Of a DNA stretch of 64,000 nucleotides, positions 36,840-48,700 are shown one piece after another. Both the position numbers and the translations under genes were made by a program. Each line of letters opens with the position of its first letter. Within the stretch, counting starts at the first letter, position 1. Source of the stretch: Lottia gigantea (taxonomy: Eukaryota; Mollusca; Gastropoda; Lottiidae). Location: contig NW_008708797.1 in assembly GCF_000327385.1 (NCBI RefSeq), forward strand, positions 131,693 through 195,692, given 5' to 3'. The notes beneath the pieces were generated by a model. The model saw nothing but the letters and a program-made list of their open reading frames with translations. It did not search any database and was not told the DNA's origin.

Positions 36840-39800
36840 ATGTATTACTTATCTTCAAGTCTGTTTAAAAATCTTAGTCAGAAAACTGGAACTTCTGCAT
36901 TTTTTAATTATCAAAGATCTTTTCACCAGTTTACAAACAAAACAAGAAGAGTCTTGGTAGGTATGCTTTGCCATTTAACCTGTGTTGTGGTTCAATTTGA
37001 AATGTGCGATTCATGAAAGTGTTTTGATTTTGATGTAATGATCATCTCTTGGTAATATTAAATGTTTATTCGGCTATTGCATCATTCCTTCCATTTGTCC
37101 TATATGTCATGTTCAAAGTCAATAAACCCATTAAACCCTAGGCCTAAATCTGCACATACTCCTATATTAAGCTGAACTTATATTTTAGTTCTATGTTGAA
37201 ATTATAAAGTAACCATAGTATCCTAGATCCCAAAAGTGTCCATTTAGTATTGTATTATCAATACGAATCACCCATTTAACTAATTTTTTTCAGAATAAAT
37301 GTCCAAATTGTAACCAACCAGCAAGATTGAGTATTTCTAAAAGAATATTTACTAACCATGTCAAAAACTTTAAAACACTGCAAAGGGTAAGTGTTATTAA
37401 CATATAAAAGGATGACTAGAGAGACTGTTAAAAGTTTATTTGAAATAAACTTTTTTAGCATACCTACGCTTATGTGTGTAAGAATCACCTCTAGCTTCTG
37501 ACGTCGTGACGTCTATAGTTTTTTTCATTTCAGAAAAATCTGTGATGACTGAGTGAGTTAGATGCTTGTTCGCTAACCTGAAGGTCCAGGTTATAACCTC
37601 AGCATTGGTCTCTATAATACCTTCAGATTTTTCAACCTGGTTTCCCCCTGTCAGTGATGCAGACTGAAGGGAAAAAGCATCCAGATGGAACAAAAACCGA
37701 GGCCCTTTATGCTGCAAGCTGTGCATGTTAAAGGTCCCTTTTTAAAAGAACATTTGTAATTGAAAAAGAGTAGGATAATGCCTCTGTTCTGAAAAATATT
37801 CCTCATTGCACACTGCATGGCATTGCCTGCTTCATTAGCCCAATTAAGTGCAGAAGAATAAGAAGTAAAACTCCATTCATTTCCTTTTTTTTTTTTTTTA
37901 TGTATTACCTTACTAGGAACTCTTGTGTAGGAATTCTGTTATATTTTTCCTTTTAGTGTATGCATTTGAAATTCTGCCAATATCTACTATTTCAGCCATC
38001 CAAATTATCTGAAATATTCCAAACATTCAGAAATAAATCTAGCAGTGGAAAGATAACACCAGAGATTCCACGCCATGCTGAGAAAATAGTGGGTGGATGG
38101 CTGATAGGATGTGCTGGTATGGTATTTGGGGCTGTTATACTTGGGGGTGTTACAAGGTAGGTTGCTTCTTGATCTATCAAGCCTGTAAATCAACATCTAG
38201 TTCTTAGTGCAGCAATCCAGTTTTGTTTTATTATTTAGGTCTGTGTGTGCTAAAAATTGATTGAATCTCATTGGTGGAGAAATAAAGTCAAAACCAACCG
38301 AATTTAGTGACAAAAATATTCTGGTGATGTATAAGCACCCAAATGACCCAATCCTCAAAAGAATCCCTACTTTTTTTTTTATCCAAACCGAAAGTCTGAC
38401 CATCATATTTGAAGCTTTGATTTGCTGTGAAATGTAGGAAAGGGAAATGTGGTATGTATGGCATATAAATTTCCAGATACTTTCAGATTAACAGAATCAG
38501 GACTTTCCATGGTAGATTGGAGATTAATTAAAGATATGAAAGCACCCAGTTCACAAGCTGAATGGCAAGCAGAGTTTGAGAAATATAAACAGTATCCAGA
38601 ATATAAATAGTAAGTGTTTTGATGGCTTGATTCAGACTGTATTTTATATGGTCACTTTTAACAGAATTTAAAACAACTCACTATGGTAGATTATCACTTG
38701 AGAACGTTACCTGTATGTGTAATAAAACGTGTTCAAAAGGAATAATTAGAAGTCTATATCCATAACAATTGTTGTTTCTTTACTCACTATCATTAATAAA
38801 ACAATCCAGAAATTTGATATCAAGGCTGATTCAAGATATATCGTTTGAGGCAAATAGAAAGTAATTATCACTATAAGTCAAACTTCATGTGAGCTTGTTA
38901 GGTTAGGGATGTGAATATTTGTTCTATTTACAGTGTCACTCAACATGAAGAAATGACATTAAGTAGATTTAAATTCATTTGGTATATGGAATATTCACAT
39001 AGAATGTGGGGTCGAGCTGTTGGCCTGGTGTTTCTGATTCCTGCATTAGTATTTCTTAAGAAAGGCTGGATAACAAAAGCTATGAAGCCAAGATTAGCCA
39101 TATATACTGCATTGATTGGATTTCAGGTATTCATTTCATTTTTCAGTAGATATAATAAGATCATTGATGAAAAAACATGCATTGTCGATTTTCCTGCATG
39201 TCTTGATGCAGATTTGAATAATTTTCATAATGGTTAATCCAAGAATTGATATCTCTTAGAACAATACAAAAAATCATACTTGAAAAAGTCGATGATTTAT
39301 GGTCCTTAGTTAAAATTGGGTACCTTTTAGAAAATGAGATTCCTTACACAAAATAATGATGTCAGAAACATATATAATGTCTAGCTTTAATTGTGTCTAC
39401 TATTAACAGTGTGTTATTGAAATGTTTTGGACTATTTTCAGGGCTTTCTAGGGTGGTATATGGTTAAAAGTGGACTAGTAGATAAGCCAGAATCAACAGA
39501 CATTCCAAGAGTTAGCCAGTACCGTTTAGCTTCTCATCTGGGTTCAGCTTTTATTCTATATACATTATTTTTATATGCTGGACTCAGCCATTTAAATAAA
39601 CCTGTTCCAGTATGTATAATTTTATCTCTAAACTTTATACTTAGACTTTGTACAGGTTTAAAGACGTGATCTTAATATGCTATGCAGACTGTTTTAAAGA
39701 AGATATGAGATGAAATTGTTTTTGACAGAGAAGAAGCACATAAATTTTATGTTATGATACATCACACATTCATATTGATATGTCCAGAAATAAAGGTTAA

Positions 39801-41869
39801 GTGTTCAATAACTTGATACAGTCCATCTTGTTGCTGTGGTCAGACTTGTGTTAACTGAAGAATTCAAAATGAAGATTTTCCTTGTTTATTTGAAGATTTT
39901 CCATGTGTACATTTAAATGGTCGTTTTTTTATTTGAAGTAGAGTTTAAAATAAAAATTATAATTTTTACAGATACCAAACTCACCACAAATAAGAAAGAT
40001 TCGAATCTTAACACATGGTGTGTTAACTTTAGTGTTTGTGACTGCTTTATCAGGTACAGTAAATTTTGTCACATAATTTTTAAAAGTCCAAGATACACAA
40101 TGGTGTTACAAACATGATAAAACTATGGTGACAAGCATCCTTGCTTTAGATTTTCAACAGCTTTCAAAGAGACTGGCATTTAAATCTTGGACAATTACTA
40201 AAGCCTTAAAGGGACAGGTGTGCCATTTTGGGGGGTTGATTTAAGTCTTGAAAATATGTCTTCAGAAGTACTAGACATAATTCCTTCATAAATATCTCGA
40301 ACTATTTATATATACATGTCTTTTCTATATATCACATTAAAAGTTTTTTTATTTATTTTTTTGCAATTTGTAATAAGAAGATACGTCTATGCTATATTTA
40401 TGCATAGTTCCCTCTGAGCCATGCCGATATTCCGATATCTTAAACGGATAATGTTGGACACACATGGATTTGAAGGCTCAAATTTGGACAGTGAGCTGTG
40501 AACACTATTGCTGATTGGCATAGTTAAAATATTCCTGTTTCTGAGACTAAAGTATGATTGATTAAATAGAATGACCAACCTGTCCCTTTAACAAAAACAA
40601 ATTATAATTTTCTTTATTTCAGGTGCATTTGTAGCAGGTTTGGATGCTGGTCTTGTGTACAATTCTTGGCCAAAAATGGCGGATAAATGGATTCCAGAAG
40701 ATATTGCTAAGTTTGTACCTAAATGGAAGAATGTATTTGAGAATCCCACTACAGTTCAGTTTAATCACAGACATCTGGTAATCGATTTATATTGATAATG
40801 AAATGTAGACTTCTATTGATGCATGACAGCTTTTAAACAATAATCTGGGAAAGGTTCAAATCTCTGGTCAGATATCTGATGATGGAAGAGATCCTTGCTA
40901 TGTCATCACCCTTTATGTATTGCATTTTTTTTTTTTAATCTTTAACTTCTGATATTTTTCAGCATTATATACTTTGGCACAACATAACTTAATAAGGCCA
41001 TCCAAATGAGATTAAATCGTTTTACATATTGACTCTTAAACACTCTAGAAGGCACAATTCTGGTGATTGTTGCTGTACTGCCAAATATTTTTTATTAAAG
41101 ATCAAAGCTGCCTGTGGCCATATATTACCTTGAATGGCAAAGTTGTATGTGATATTTAAAGTTGTATGTGATATTAAAAGTTGTATGTGATATTAAAAGT
41201 TGTATGTGATATTAAAAGTTGTATGTGATATTTAAAGTTGTATGTGATATTTGTGTTGTAGGCAGAATCAACTGTAGCAGTGATCACAGGTTTCTGGTGG
41301 ATGTGTCGAAAAGCACCCTTACCACCAAGAGCTAGAATAGCAGTCAATTGTTTAGTGGGAATGGCTTTCATTCAGGTATTTCTTTATTTTGAATTATAAT
41401 AGTCTGGGTTTTTCTTTCAACAGGGACTGGGATATTTCATCTTAAGTCTGAAACTGGCTTCAGATAATTGTTGAATTTTCATGAAAATATATTTCATAGT
41501 GCAAATATTTGTATAATTTTTACCAGCTGATATGCACTATGAAATTTCAACTCCTTCTGTGGATTTGTTCTCCGAGACATATTCCTGTAATTTTATATTC
41601 TTGGATTTCTATTTGATTATCTAATTTGCATGTAGAATAGCTGTCTGAGGAAAAATTTTAGCTTTGCTAATAATAATTTCACATCTGGGACTGCTTTAAG
41701 AAACTGTTTATTAGGCATCTGTTATATTTTTTTGCAGGCCACGCTAGGTATTACCACTTTGCTGATGTATGTACCTACACACTTAGCTGCTACTCATCAA
41801 TCAGGATCTCTTGTTCTGCTTAGTTTTGCTGTTTGGTTAGCCAATGAATTGAGGAAAATGCCTAAATAA
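36840..41869 (+). CDS. COX15: COX15, mitochondrial heme A synthase
   Basis: Inner-membrane enzyme that oxidises heme O to heme A for cytochrome c oxidase. Ten exons in phase, 445 residues (human 410): 36840-36956, 37294-37386, 37996-38156, 38487-38609, 38934-39126, 39442-39609, 39972-40053, 40623-40777, 41262-41375, 41738-41869 (TAA). Basic, hydroxylated presequence ([17 protein letters not shown]), then transmembrane [38 protein letters not shown], and heme-ligand regions [31 protein letters not shown] and [29 protein letters not shown] marks the second half of the symmetric fold. Human FDHR is FNHR here. Exon 2 adds a KCPNC motif not present at that position in human. Intron 7 holds a MITE. 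Confidence 0.97.
37590..37885 (-). repeat. Interspersed repeat, copy 2, reverse orientation (COX15 intron 2)
   Basis: Reverse complement of the repeat at 32735: GTAAAACTCCATTCATTTC at 37867, CCTCATTGCACACTGCATGG near 37801, and a more diverged distal half. Confidence 0.65.
40206..40591 (+). mobile_element. TTAA-flanked MITE, family A, best copy (COX15 intron 7)
   Basis: TTAA|AGGGACAGGTGTGCC at the left and CCAACCTGTCCCT|TTAA at the right: a perfect 10-bp terminal inverted repeat with longer imperfect extension. 386 bp including the TTAA copies, no open frame. TTAAAGGRR ends fit T2/Kolobok; piggyBac is the alternative. Confidence 0.85.
40970..41140. repeat. Fragment of the repeat seen at 53519-53890
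   Basis: AAACACTCTAGAAGGCACAA, then TGTACTGCCAAATATTTTT and ATCAAAGCTGCCTGTGG ... ATTACCTTG, the same order as at 53519-53880. A further piece (CTGCCAGTGGGCATATGTTA) is at 42931. Confidence 0.7.
41145..41258. repeat. Tandem repeat of 18-19 bp directly before COX15 exon 9
   Basis: About six copies of AAAGTTGTATGTGATATT(A). The array ends three bases before GTTGTAG, so it occupies the branch-point and polypyrimidine zone of intron 8. Confidence 0.9.
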
Positions 41870-42479
41870 GCAATAGAGGGAAATTATTTTGTAGTATAAT
41901 AGGAAGCTTATTGTTTCTAAAGATATAACAATTTTTTATAAGAATATATGAAATACTTCAGCATTGCGACCAGTGTCCAGGTTAAATCTTTTTGAAGTAT
42001 AAATCAATAATTTGATGGAGAAATATATAAATGCTCATTACAGATGTTGTATCCTGTCATTCATAGTAATTTGTATTATTATTTATATTTTGCTAATATA
42101 TTCTATCTGTTTTCTCTAAAATTCATTATTATTTGTATGACTTTTTATTCTATCAATAGCAAACAGAAAGCTTTACCAGCATTTAATTTCACTTTGATGC
42201 TGTATTTACCAGGCTGATCTTAAACTATAACAGTAACAAAATTTGTTTTATCTTGAATAAGATTTTCTGAGAAAAAGGACCCAGTACATTATCATGACAA
42301 AAGAAAATTGCTCCATGTTCAGTTCTTTGTATCCTTAAACATCCATGTCAGAACTTTGGCATGTTGCTTATTTTAATGGTTTGCCATTTTGAGGTGTTGC
42401 TTTGGGTCTTGAATATTTGTAAATAGTCTTCAGAAGTACATATGTACAAGAAATTCACATAATTCCTTCAAAAATACTA

Positions 42480-42830
42480 TTGAAATTTCATTTTTATACG
42501 CCCACATGGAAATTTAATCATTTATATTGATGAGATCTTGGTCAGATTCGAAATTTGACGATCTTGCGATGAACGGTTTTTGAGTTATTGCCCTTCATTT
42601 GGGCAAAACGCGTCAAAATTTGTTTGTCAACACAATAGAGACTACAATTTTCAACTGATTTTAATGAAATTTTGTGTGATCATTTATATTGATGAGATCT
42701 TGGTCAAGTTCAAATTTGACGTTCTTTCGGTGAAAGAAACGCGTCAAAATTTGTTTGTGAACACATTAGAGATTACAGTTTTCAATTGATTTTAATGAAA
42801 TATAGTGTGATCATGTATATTGATGAGATA
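42480..42830. repeat. Duplicated interspersed repeat starting TTTTTATACGCCCA
   Basis: Two diverged copies in tandem, each with TATATTGATGAGATCTTGGT, CGCGTCAAAATTTGTTTG and GATTTTAATGAAAT. It follows directly on a truncated family A MITE. Confidence 0.75.
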
Positions 42831-43539
42831 ATTTGATGTATTTGGGTTATGTATTGATATTAATATTCAATTTCTTTAATATGAGAAAATTCATACTTTA
42901 GTCACTAAAGATTGTTTTATCATTTCTAACAGCTGCCAGTGGGCATATGTTACCTTGCCTGGAAAGCTATCTTCTATTTCTATATAAGACAGAATCTAAA
43001 AAAGAAAGGAGTATATTTTTATTGTTACAGTCTGAGGTATGATGTACATTTTGTAATGCATCCATCCGTCAAGTTAAAAAATCAAGGATAATTTTAAGCA
43101 ATCACATTTTATTTCATGCCGAGTCATTTGCAAGAACAGTTGAGATGTTGGCTTCTTTAAACCCTCTATGGTCACTTTCCCCAGCTAATTTGTGTTTAAG
43201 TTCCCAACCAAGGCATAAAATTATAAAATAGACAGTGGCTTGAACCCTTTATCAGATCACATCACAGTTTTACCAATTCCATTGGAACATAACTAAAGTT
43301 TAAATGGGAGACAATTTTTGAGAAAAAAACACAACTATTTGAGAAATATATTACATATAATATACAAAAATTAATTGAAGCAATATACACACTTTACAAA
43401 CAATAAACTGAGTTAGGAAATAAATACTGAATTGTCAAAATAATTAGTAAATAAAGAGTTTCACATATAATATGTATAATATGTAATAATTTGAGATCCA
43501 AATCAGGACTGATTCCACCAGAAAGGATCTTGTTTCCTT

Positions 43540-43830
43540 TTGATTACTACCTTCAATCACAACATGAACCTAACAAGAATGTTTGTAACACTGCACATCA
43601 CAACCATGAACCTATTCAGCAGCGATTCACATGGCTTCTTCACATTCAAGCACAAGAACCTGGCTCATATACTACCTATCACACCTAGCAACCTAACAAG
43701 CATAGCTTTAACACTGTCCATCACAACATGAATCTAACTAGTATGGCTTCAACACTGTCATCACAACCATGAACTTAACCAGCATGGCTTCAACAATGTT
43801 CATCAAAATCCTCAAATAACTTTCTTACAT
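43540..43830. repeat. Imperfect tandem repeat of about 50 bp
   Basis: Units such as ATCACAACATGAACCTAAC, then AAGCATAGCTTTAACACTG or a relative. Four to five diverged copies; the two short frames over it are not genes. Confidence 0.65.
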
Positions 43831-45795
43831 TTCTATGCAGTCTTATAACAACCGAGATGAATCATATTATCCTTTAGGGCTATCTATTGGGATCAAGATA
43901 AGCCAGTCGCTTTGAAGTTGTCTTGTGGCTGTCAATCATGACCTACCTCCGTCAAAAACAAATTAATGAAAAGGAATTCTTTCATAATCTGGTCACCATT
44001 GCATATGACAGTGAATTGTGTATAACACTACATATGTCTACAATAAGACAGTCATCAGGGTTAACTAGTCAGTCAAATTGAAATACATAATTAGGTATGG
44101 ATCTAGTCAATCAACATTGAAACTGAGAGGAATTAATATCTCATTCAATCTATCAAATAACTTATCAATGATCTTTGCTGTGAGTATGAGATTTTCATTA
44201 ATTGAATAAAATCTGGAAAAGAAAGAAGTAAATGTTCTGGATTTGACATTGTTAGAAAATTCTTTTCTGAGTCGATTGATCACAGTTTGAATAACATACA
44301 TATATATTTATTCTTTATGAAGTTGAATAGAAATCTAGACAAATCAACTATTTGAACAAGAACAGAACAGAACATAACATTAGTAATACTTCAAAAGTAA
44401 CATAAACAGAAGATGTGAACATAAGAATTATAAAAATATAAAAAAGTAACATGAATTTCACGCATATAAAATATATCACCTACTCTAATTGTTAGGTTTT
44501 AACAACTAGAGTAGAACCAAATATTTTGTGTACATTCAAACACTCAATCTGATTAAAACAAATCCTTTTTTTAAGTTTCCTATCCAACTATTCTTAATGA
44601 TGGTAGCCCACAATGTGAATTTGTATAAAAAAAATGTTGTCTTACTATCGAGAGTGGCTATTTCAGTACCGTATATAAATATAATATGAGGTTACCAAAA
44701 TGGAAAAAAGAAGTATGGAGGTATATAATTTAATCAGATTGAAAACTATATAATCTTTGAACTCAAACAGTTATATTACCAAATTTTCTTTCAGGTAAAA
44801 ATTTGTGGTTCAATGTCCACTCTTGTAACCACTAGAATTTTGTACAAAAATAATATAAAAACCACAAAATTACCAAATTCAGATCAAAATTCAGAATAGA
44901 TTTTCAAAATTAAAAAAAAAATGTTATTACGAGCAAATATTATAAAGTATATTTCAAGTACACTTGTATAACCTGTTAACGATTTACATACTTTATTTTA
45001 AAGTTATAAATTATCTGTGTATAATATAATATTAAATAAGGCACAACAATATACAGCATTAGTAAAAAAGATATTTATAGTTTTGGGTTTTGTCCCCAGT
45101 AAACCATTATCATGGAAAAAGAAAAGGCCAAAGTAAAACCAGTCCTAGTTCAACTAAGAACTAGTTTTTTAAGCAAATACCATATTACAACTCATGTATG
45201 TATGAGATTCAAAAGAAAAGTAAGTAATTCCCATGATTTTTAAAATGCAAATAAATTTTTAAAAAATCAATCAGAATGTCTTATTTTATAATTAATATAT
45301 GTTAATAAATTCATAAAAAGTTAATATTAGTAATAATTAAGAATATATATTTTGAGGTATTGAGATTCAAACTCTTATAATTTTTCCAATTCAAAATTTT
45401 GTATTTGGTATGTAATAGGTTATATTGTAATACTGTGATCTTCAAATATCAAGTTTGTATTAGAGTCATCTCCCTTGGAAGAAAAGTTGAAGCTGCCTGA
45501 ATAATAATGAAAATTTGACTTGTCACAAGTATGCTCTTATCTAAATCTGGAACATTATGGATTTCTATTGTATTGGAAAGAAAAAATATAAATTATTTAG
45601 GTCAATTATTGTCGGGACTTTTCTAATAGTCTCTATCCACAAATTAATATTAATAATAAGATATGATTATATAGAAAAAGTTTTATCAAAAGCATTAATA
45701 TAGTTCAAATCTATTTTAGTAATTGTTTCATTTCTTTCTGTATGGTGTATAGCAAATTGAAAGTGTACAAGAATATAGAGATACTAAAAGGGAAA

Positions 45796-48700
45796 TTAAA
45801 TAACCAACGGATCATCATCATCAGAAATCAAAGCGTGTCTATCATAATACTGACTTTGTTTTCTTCTGATTGCTAAATAAATAACAACACCAATGATTAC
45901 TAATACTACAACAGCAGATACACAGCCAGCAATAATAGCGGTACCTGAAACAACAACAAAATCAGTATGTATCCTTAATAGTATGTTAATTTAAAGACTT
46001 GCTGTTCTGAAGATTATTTTCTTATAAGGTTAAATAGCTTTGTCAGACAGACAGTCATTAAGTTTCAAAAATTACATCTGCCATGTTATCCTAAACTTGT
46101 AGAGCAAGGATATTTAAAGAAGAAAACTTACTGTTGGTAGAAGATTGTGCAGTATTAGCCAGAGGAGCATGTGTTATTGGTGTTGTTATTGGTGATATCA
46201 TAGTTGTAATTGTTGTCACAATATCTGTATGTACAAAGAATTTTTTTAGACAAGTAATATGGAGTTTTACACAAAAAATACATTTTTCAGTACCAATTTA
46301 CCAATGTATTAAGAATCCGAGTCAAGTCCTTGGAGAATAGAAAAGGGAATACCTTACCTATATCTTGGTGAACACAAATTTGTCTTATAGTATTATAACT
46401 ATGACCATCAATGCAATCACAAACTCCATTCTTATCACACATCTCATTGGGACCACATTCATTCATCATATCTATATCACATTTCTCTCCCAGTTGGTTC
46501 AGCGAGACACAGGCTCCTATTTTGGCATCATAGAGGAAGTCTGGCGTACATTGACAAAGTTTGGTTTCTATATTACAACCTTCACCATTAGAGCAAATAA
46601 TCATATCAGAACATGTCTTGTTTAAAGTTGCTGGAATGAAAAAAAGAAATTTTAAATTTGTATAATAATAGTTGCATTATATTTCTGTAAAAAAAAAATG
46701 TTTTAAATCATTACAAATTATCAAACTCAAACTTCCTTTTATGATTATATACCTCCATTACCAAGATTAATCTAAATCAGTTTAAAAGGACAGGTTTGCC
46801 AATTGTTTAACCAAACCTTAGTGTCAGAAACAAGAATTTTCCAGCTAATCTAATCAGTAATAGTGTTACAGCTAACTGTCAAATCCATGTGTGCCCAGAA
46901 TTATCCACATTTGATAGTGAAAAAGACTAGTCGTACAGGTATATAGAAAATGGCAAATCTGCCCCCATATAACTGTAGATAATACAGCATTTGGGAAGAA
47001 TTGTCTACACTTAAACTTTCAGTAAATAGTATCAAACTAAACAAAGATAATCATTTCCATCCTGATACTTTTCAAAGAATAGCACAAACAGTCGGCATTA
47101 CTGAGGTCATGGAAATAGTCATCTTTTAAATACATAAGCTTACTTTCAATAATAGCTAATAGAGCTTCGGACATAAAGATTTGAATGCATTTAGCTGAAA
47201 ATGTGATCTTTCAGGTTATTATTTTGTAAAGAAAATATTTAGATGACTATATCCTTTGACATGGTGATAGAACACAATAAAATGTAGTTCTGGCATGCAT
47301 TATGCATAGTTTCACTAAGTCAACTACCTCAAATAGCAGGAATCTTAACTTTCTAGGATATAATTACTCTAAGATCAATTCAAGAATTTTAAGTGACCTG
47401 CTGTTGTCAAAAACTACACAAATATACATGCATGAATAATAATAAGCAACTCCAGTAAAACATGCCGTAAACTATAAGCATAACAAAATAAAAACGCTTA
47501 CATGATGCTTTAGTATGACTAGGCATGGTGGGTCTAATAGAAACACTTGTAATGGGGGTAGATCCTTAAAATAAATTTATTCTAGTTAACTAAGGGTGGT
47601 TCTAAAGATATTAATGTAATTAAGATATATCTGGCCCAAAACAGGAGAGAGAGAGAGAGTGAGAGAGGATGTGTTGTGGCAATTCTTTGCTGTATAATAT
47701 AGTGTTAGATGATAAAGTGTGAAGATCAGATCACAGATAATAGTTAGTAAGATATGCTTTGAAATATAGATACATTTAGCTTTTGAATTTCCAAAATGTT
47801 CACAGATTTGGTCTGGCAGCAAACTTGTTAAAACTTGATATCAACAGTTACATAATACATGCAAACACACATGACAGCATGTCCTCTTCATAGCTAGATG
47901 CTGAAATCTAACTTAAGCTTATGAGATCACACATGACAAGATCAGCTAAATGAAAAAGAACAAATACTTACCAGACTTCTCTGTTGGCTTACTGTGAGTT
48001 GGTGGTGCTTCAGATGATGATGGTTGCCTCCAATGTGGTGGTTGACATGTTCCTAATGTAATTGAAGGTGCAGTGGCTAATACCTTACTTTCACAAGGTG
48101 GTACTGGGATGTTTTCTTTAGGTACCAATGTCCTTTGCAGATCTCTTGGCCAAAACTCTAGTCCAACAGTCGTAGATATTCTTACTTTAACTGACATCTG
48201 TATGAAATACAAAATGACAAATATGTTCTTACTAATCAGCATGGTTCTATAAGTTTGTGACAAATAATCCAAAAAATTTACAATATAACTGAATCAATAA
48301 TATTCAATTATTCATGCAACCATGTTATAAATATTTGCTTACTACCCTATATGTATCACTCTTTGAAATGAAAATTATCTGGCTTTGTGTAGAATTAGAT
48401 CAGTAGACTAACAAAACAGATCTTTTTTAACATTTTCCAATGGAGAGATACCTATGATGCCACAATTGTAATATTAATCAATGTCATTATTTCCTCAAAG
48501 CAGCAACAGCTATCACTCTAGCCCGTTAACTTTTTTTTGACATTGTTTTGGATATTGAACTATAACGCTATATAAGAATAATTGTGATAAATACTTACAC
48601 CAAATTCTACATGATGTGGAGATATTTTCACCATATGAAAATTAAGAAAGACATCAGCTGTACCAAGGGGTGATTCTTTAAAACTTCCTCCTGTTCACAA

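Larger units (their letters stand above)
41870..45795. other. Region between convergent COX15 and the membrane-protein gene
   Basis: COX15 3' untranslated region, then a family A MITE fragment (about 42372-42475), a duplicated repeat (42480-42830), a weak tandem repeat (43540-43830), and about 2 kb of AT-rich sequence that probably includes a long 3' untranslated region of the minus-strand gene. No supported coding sequence. Confidence 0.55.

Noticed and set aside
1-41869. Idea that HRI, PTCD3 and COX15 form a functional heme/mitochondrial cluster
   Set aside because: They are interleaved with unrelated genes and nothing in the sequence shows shared control except CUTC/COX15; co-location is probably chance.
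46365-46625. 86-codon plus-strand frame
   Set aside because: Antisense of the cysteine-block exon of the minus-strand membrane-protein gene.
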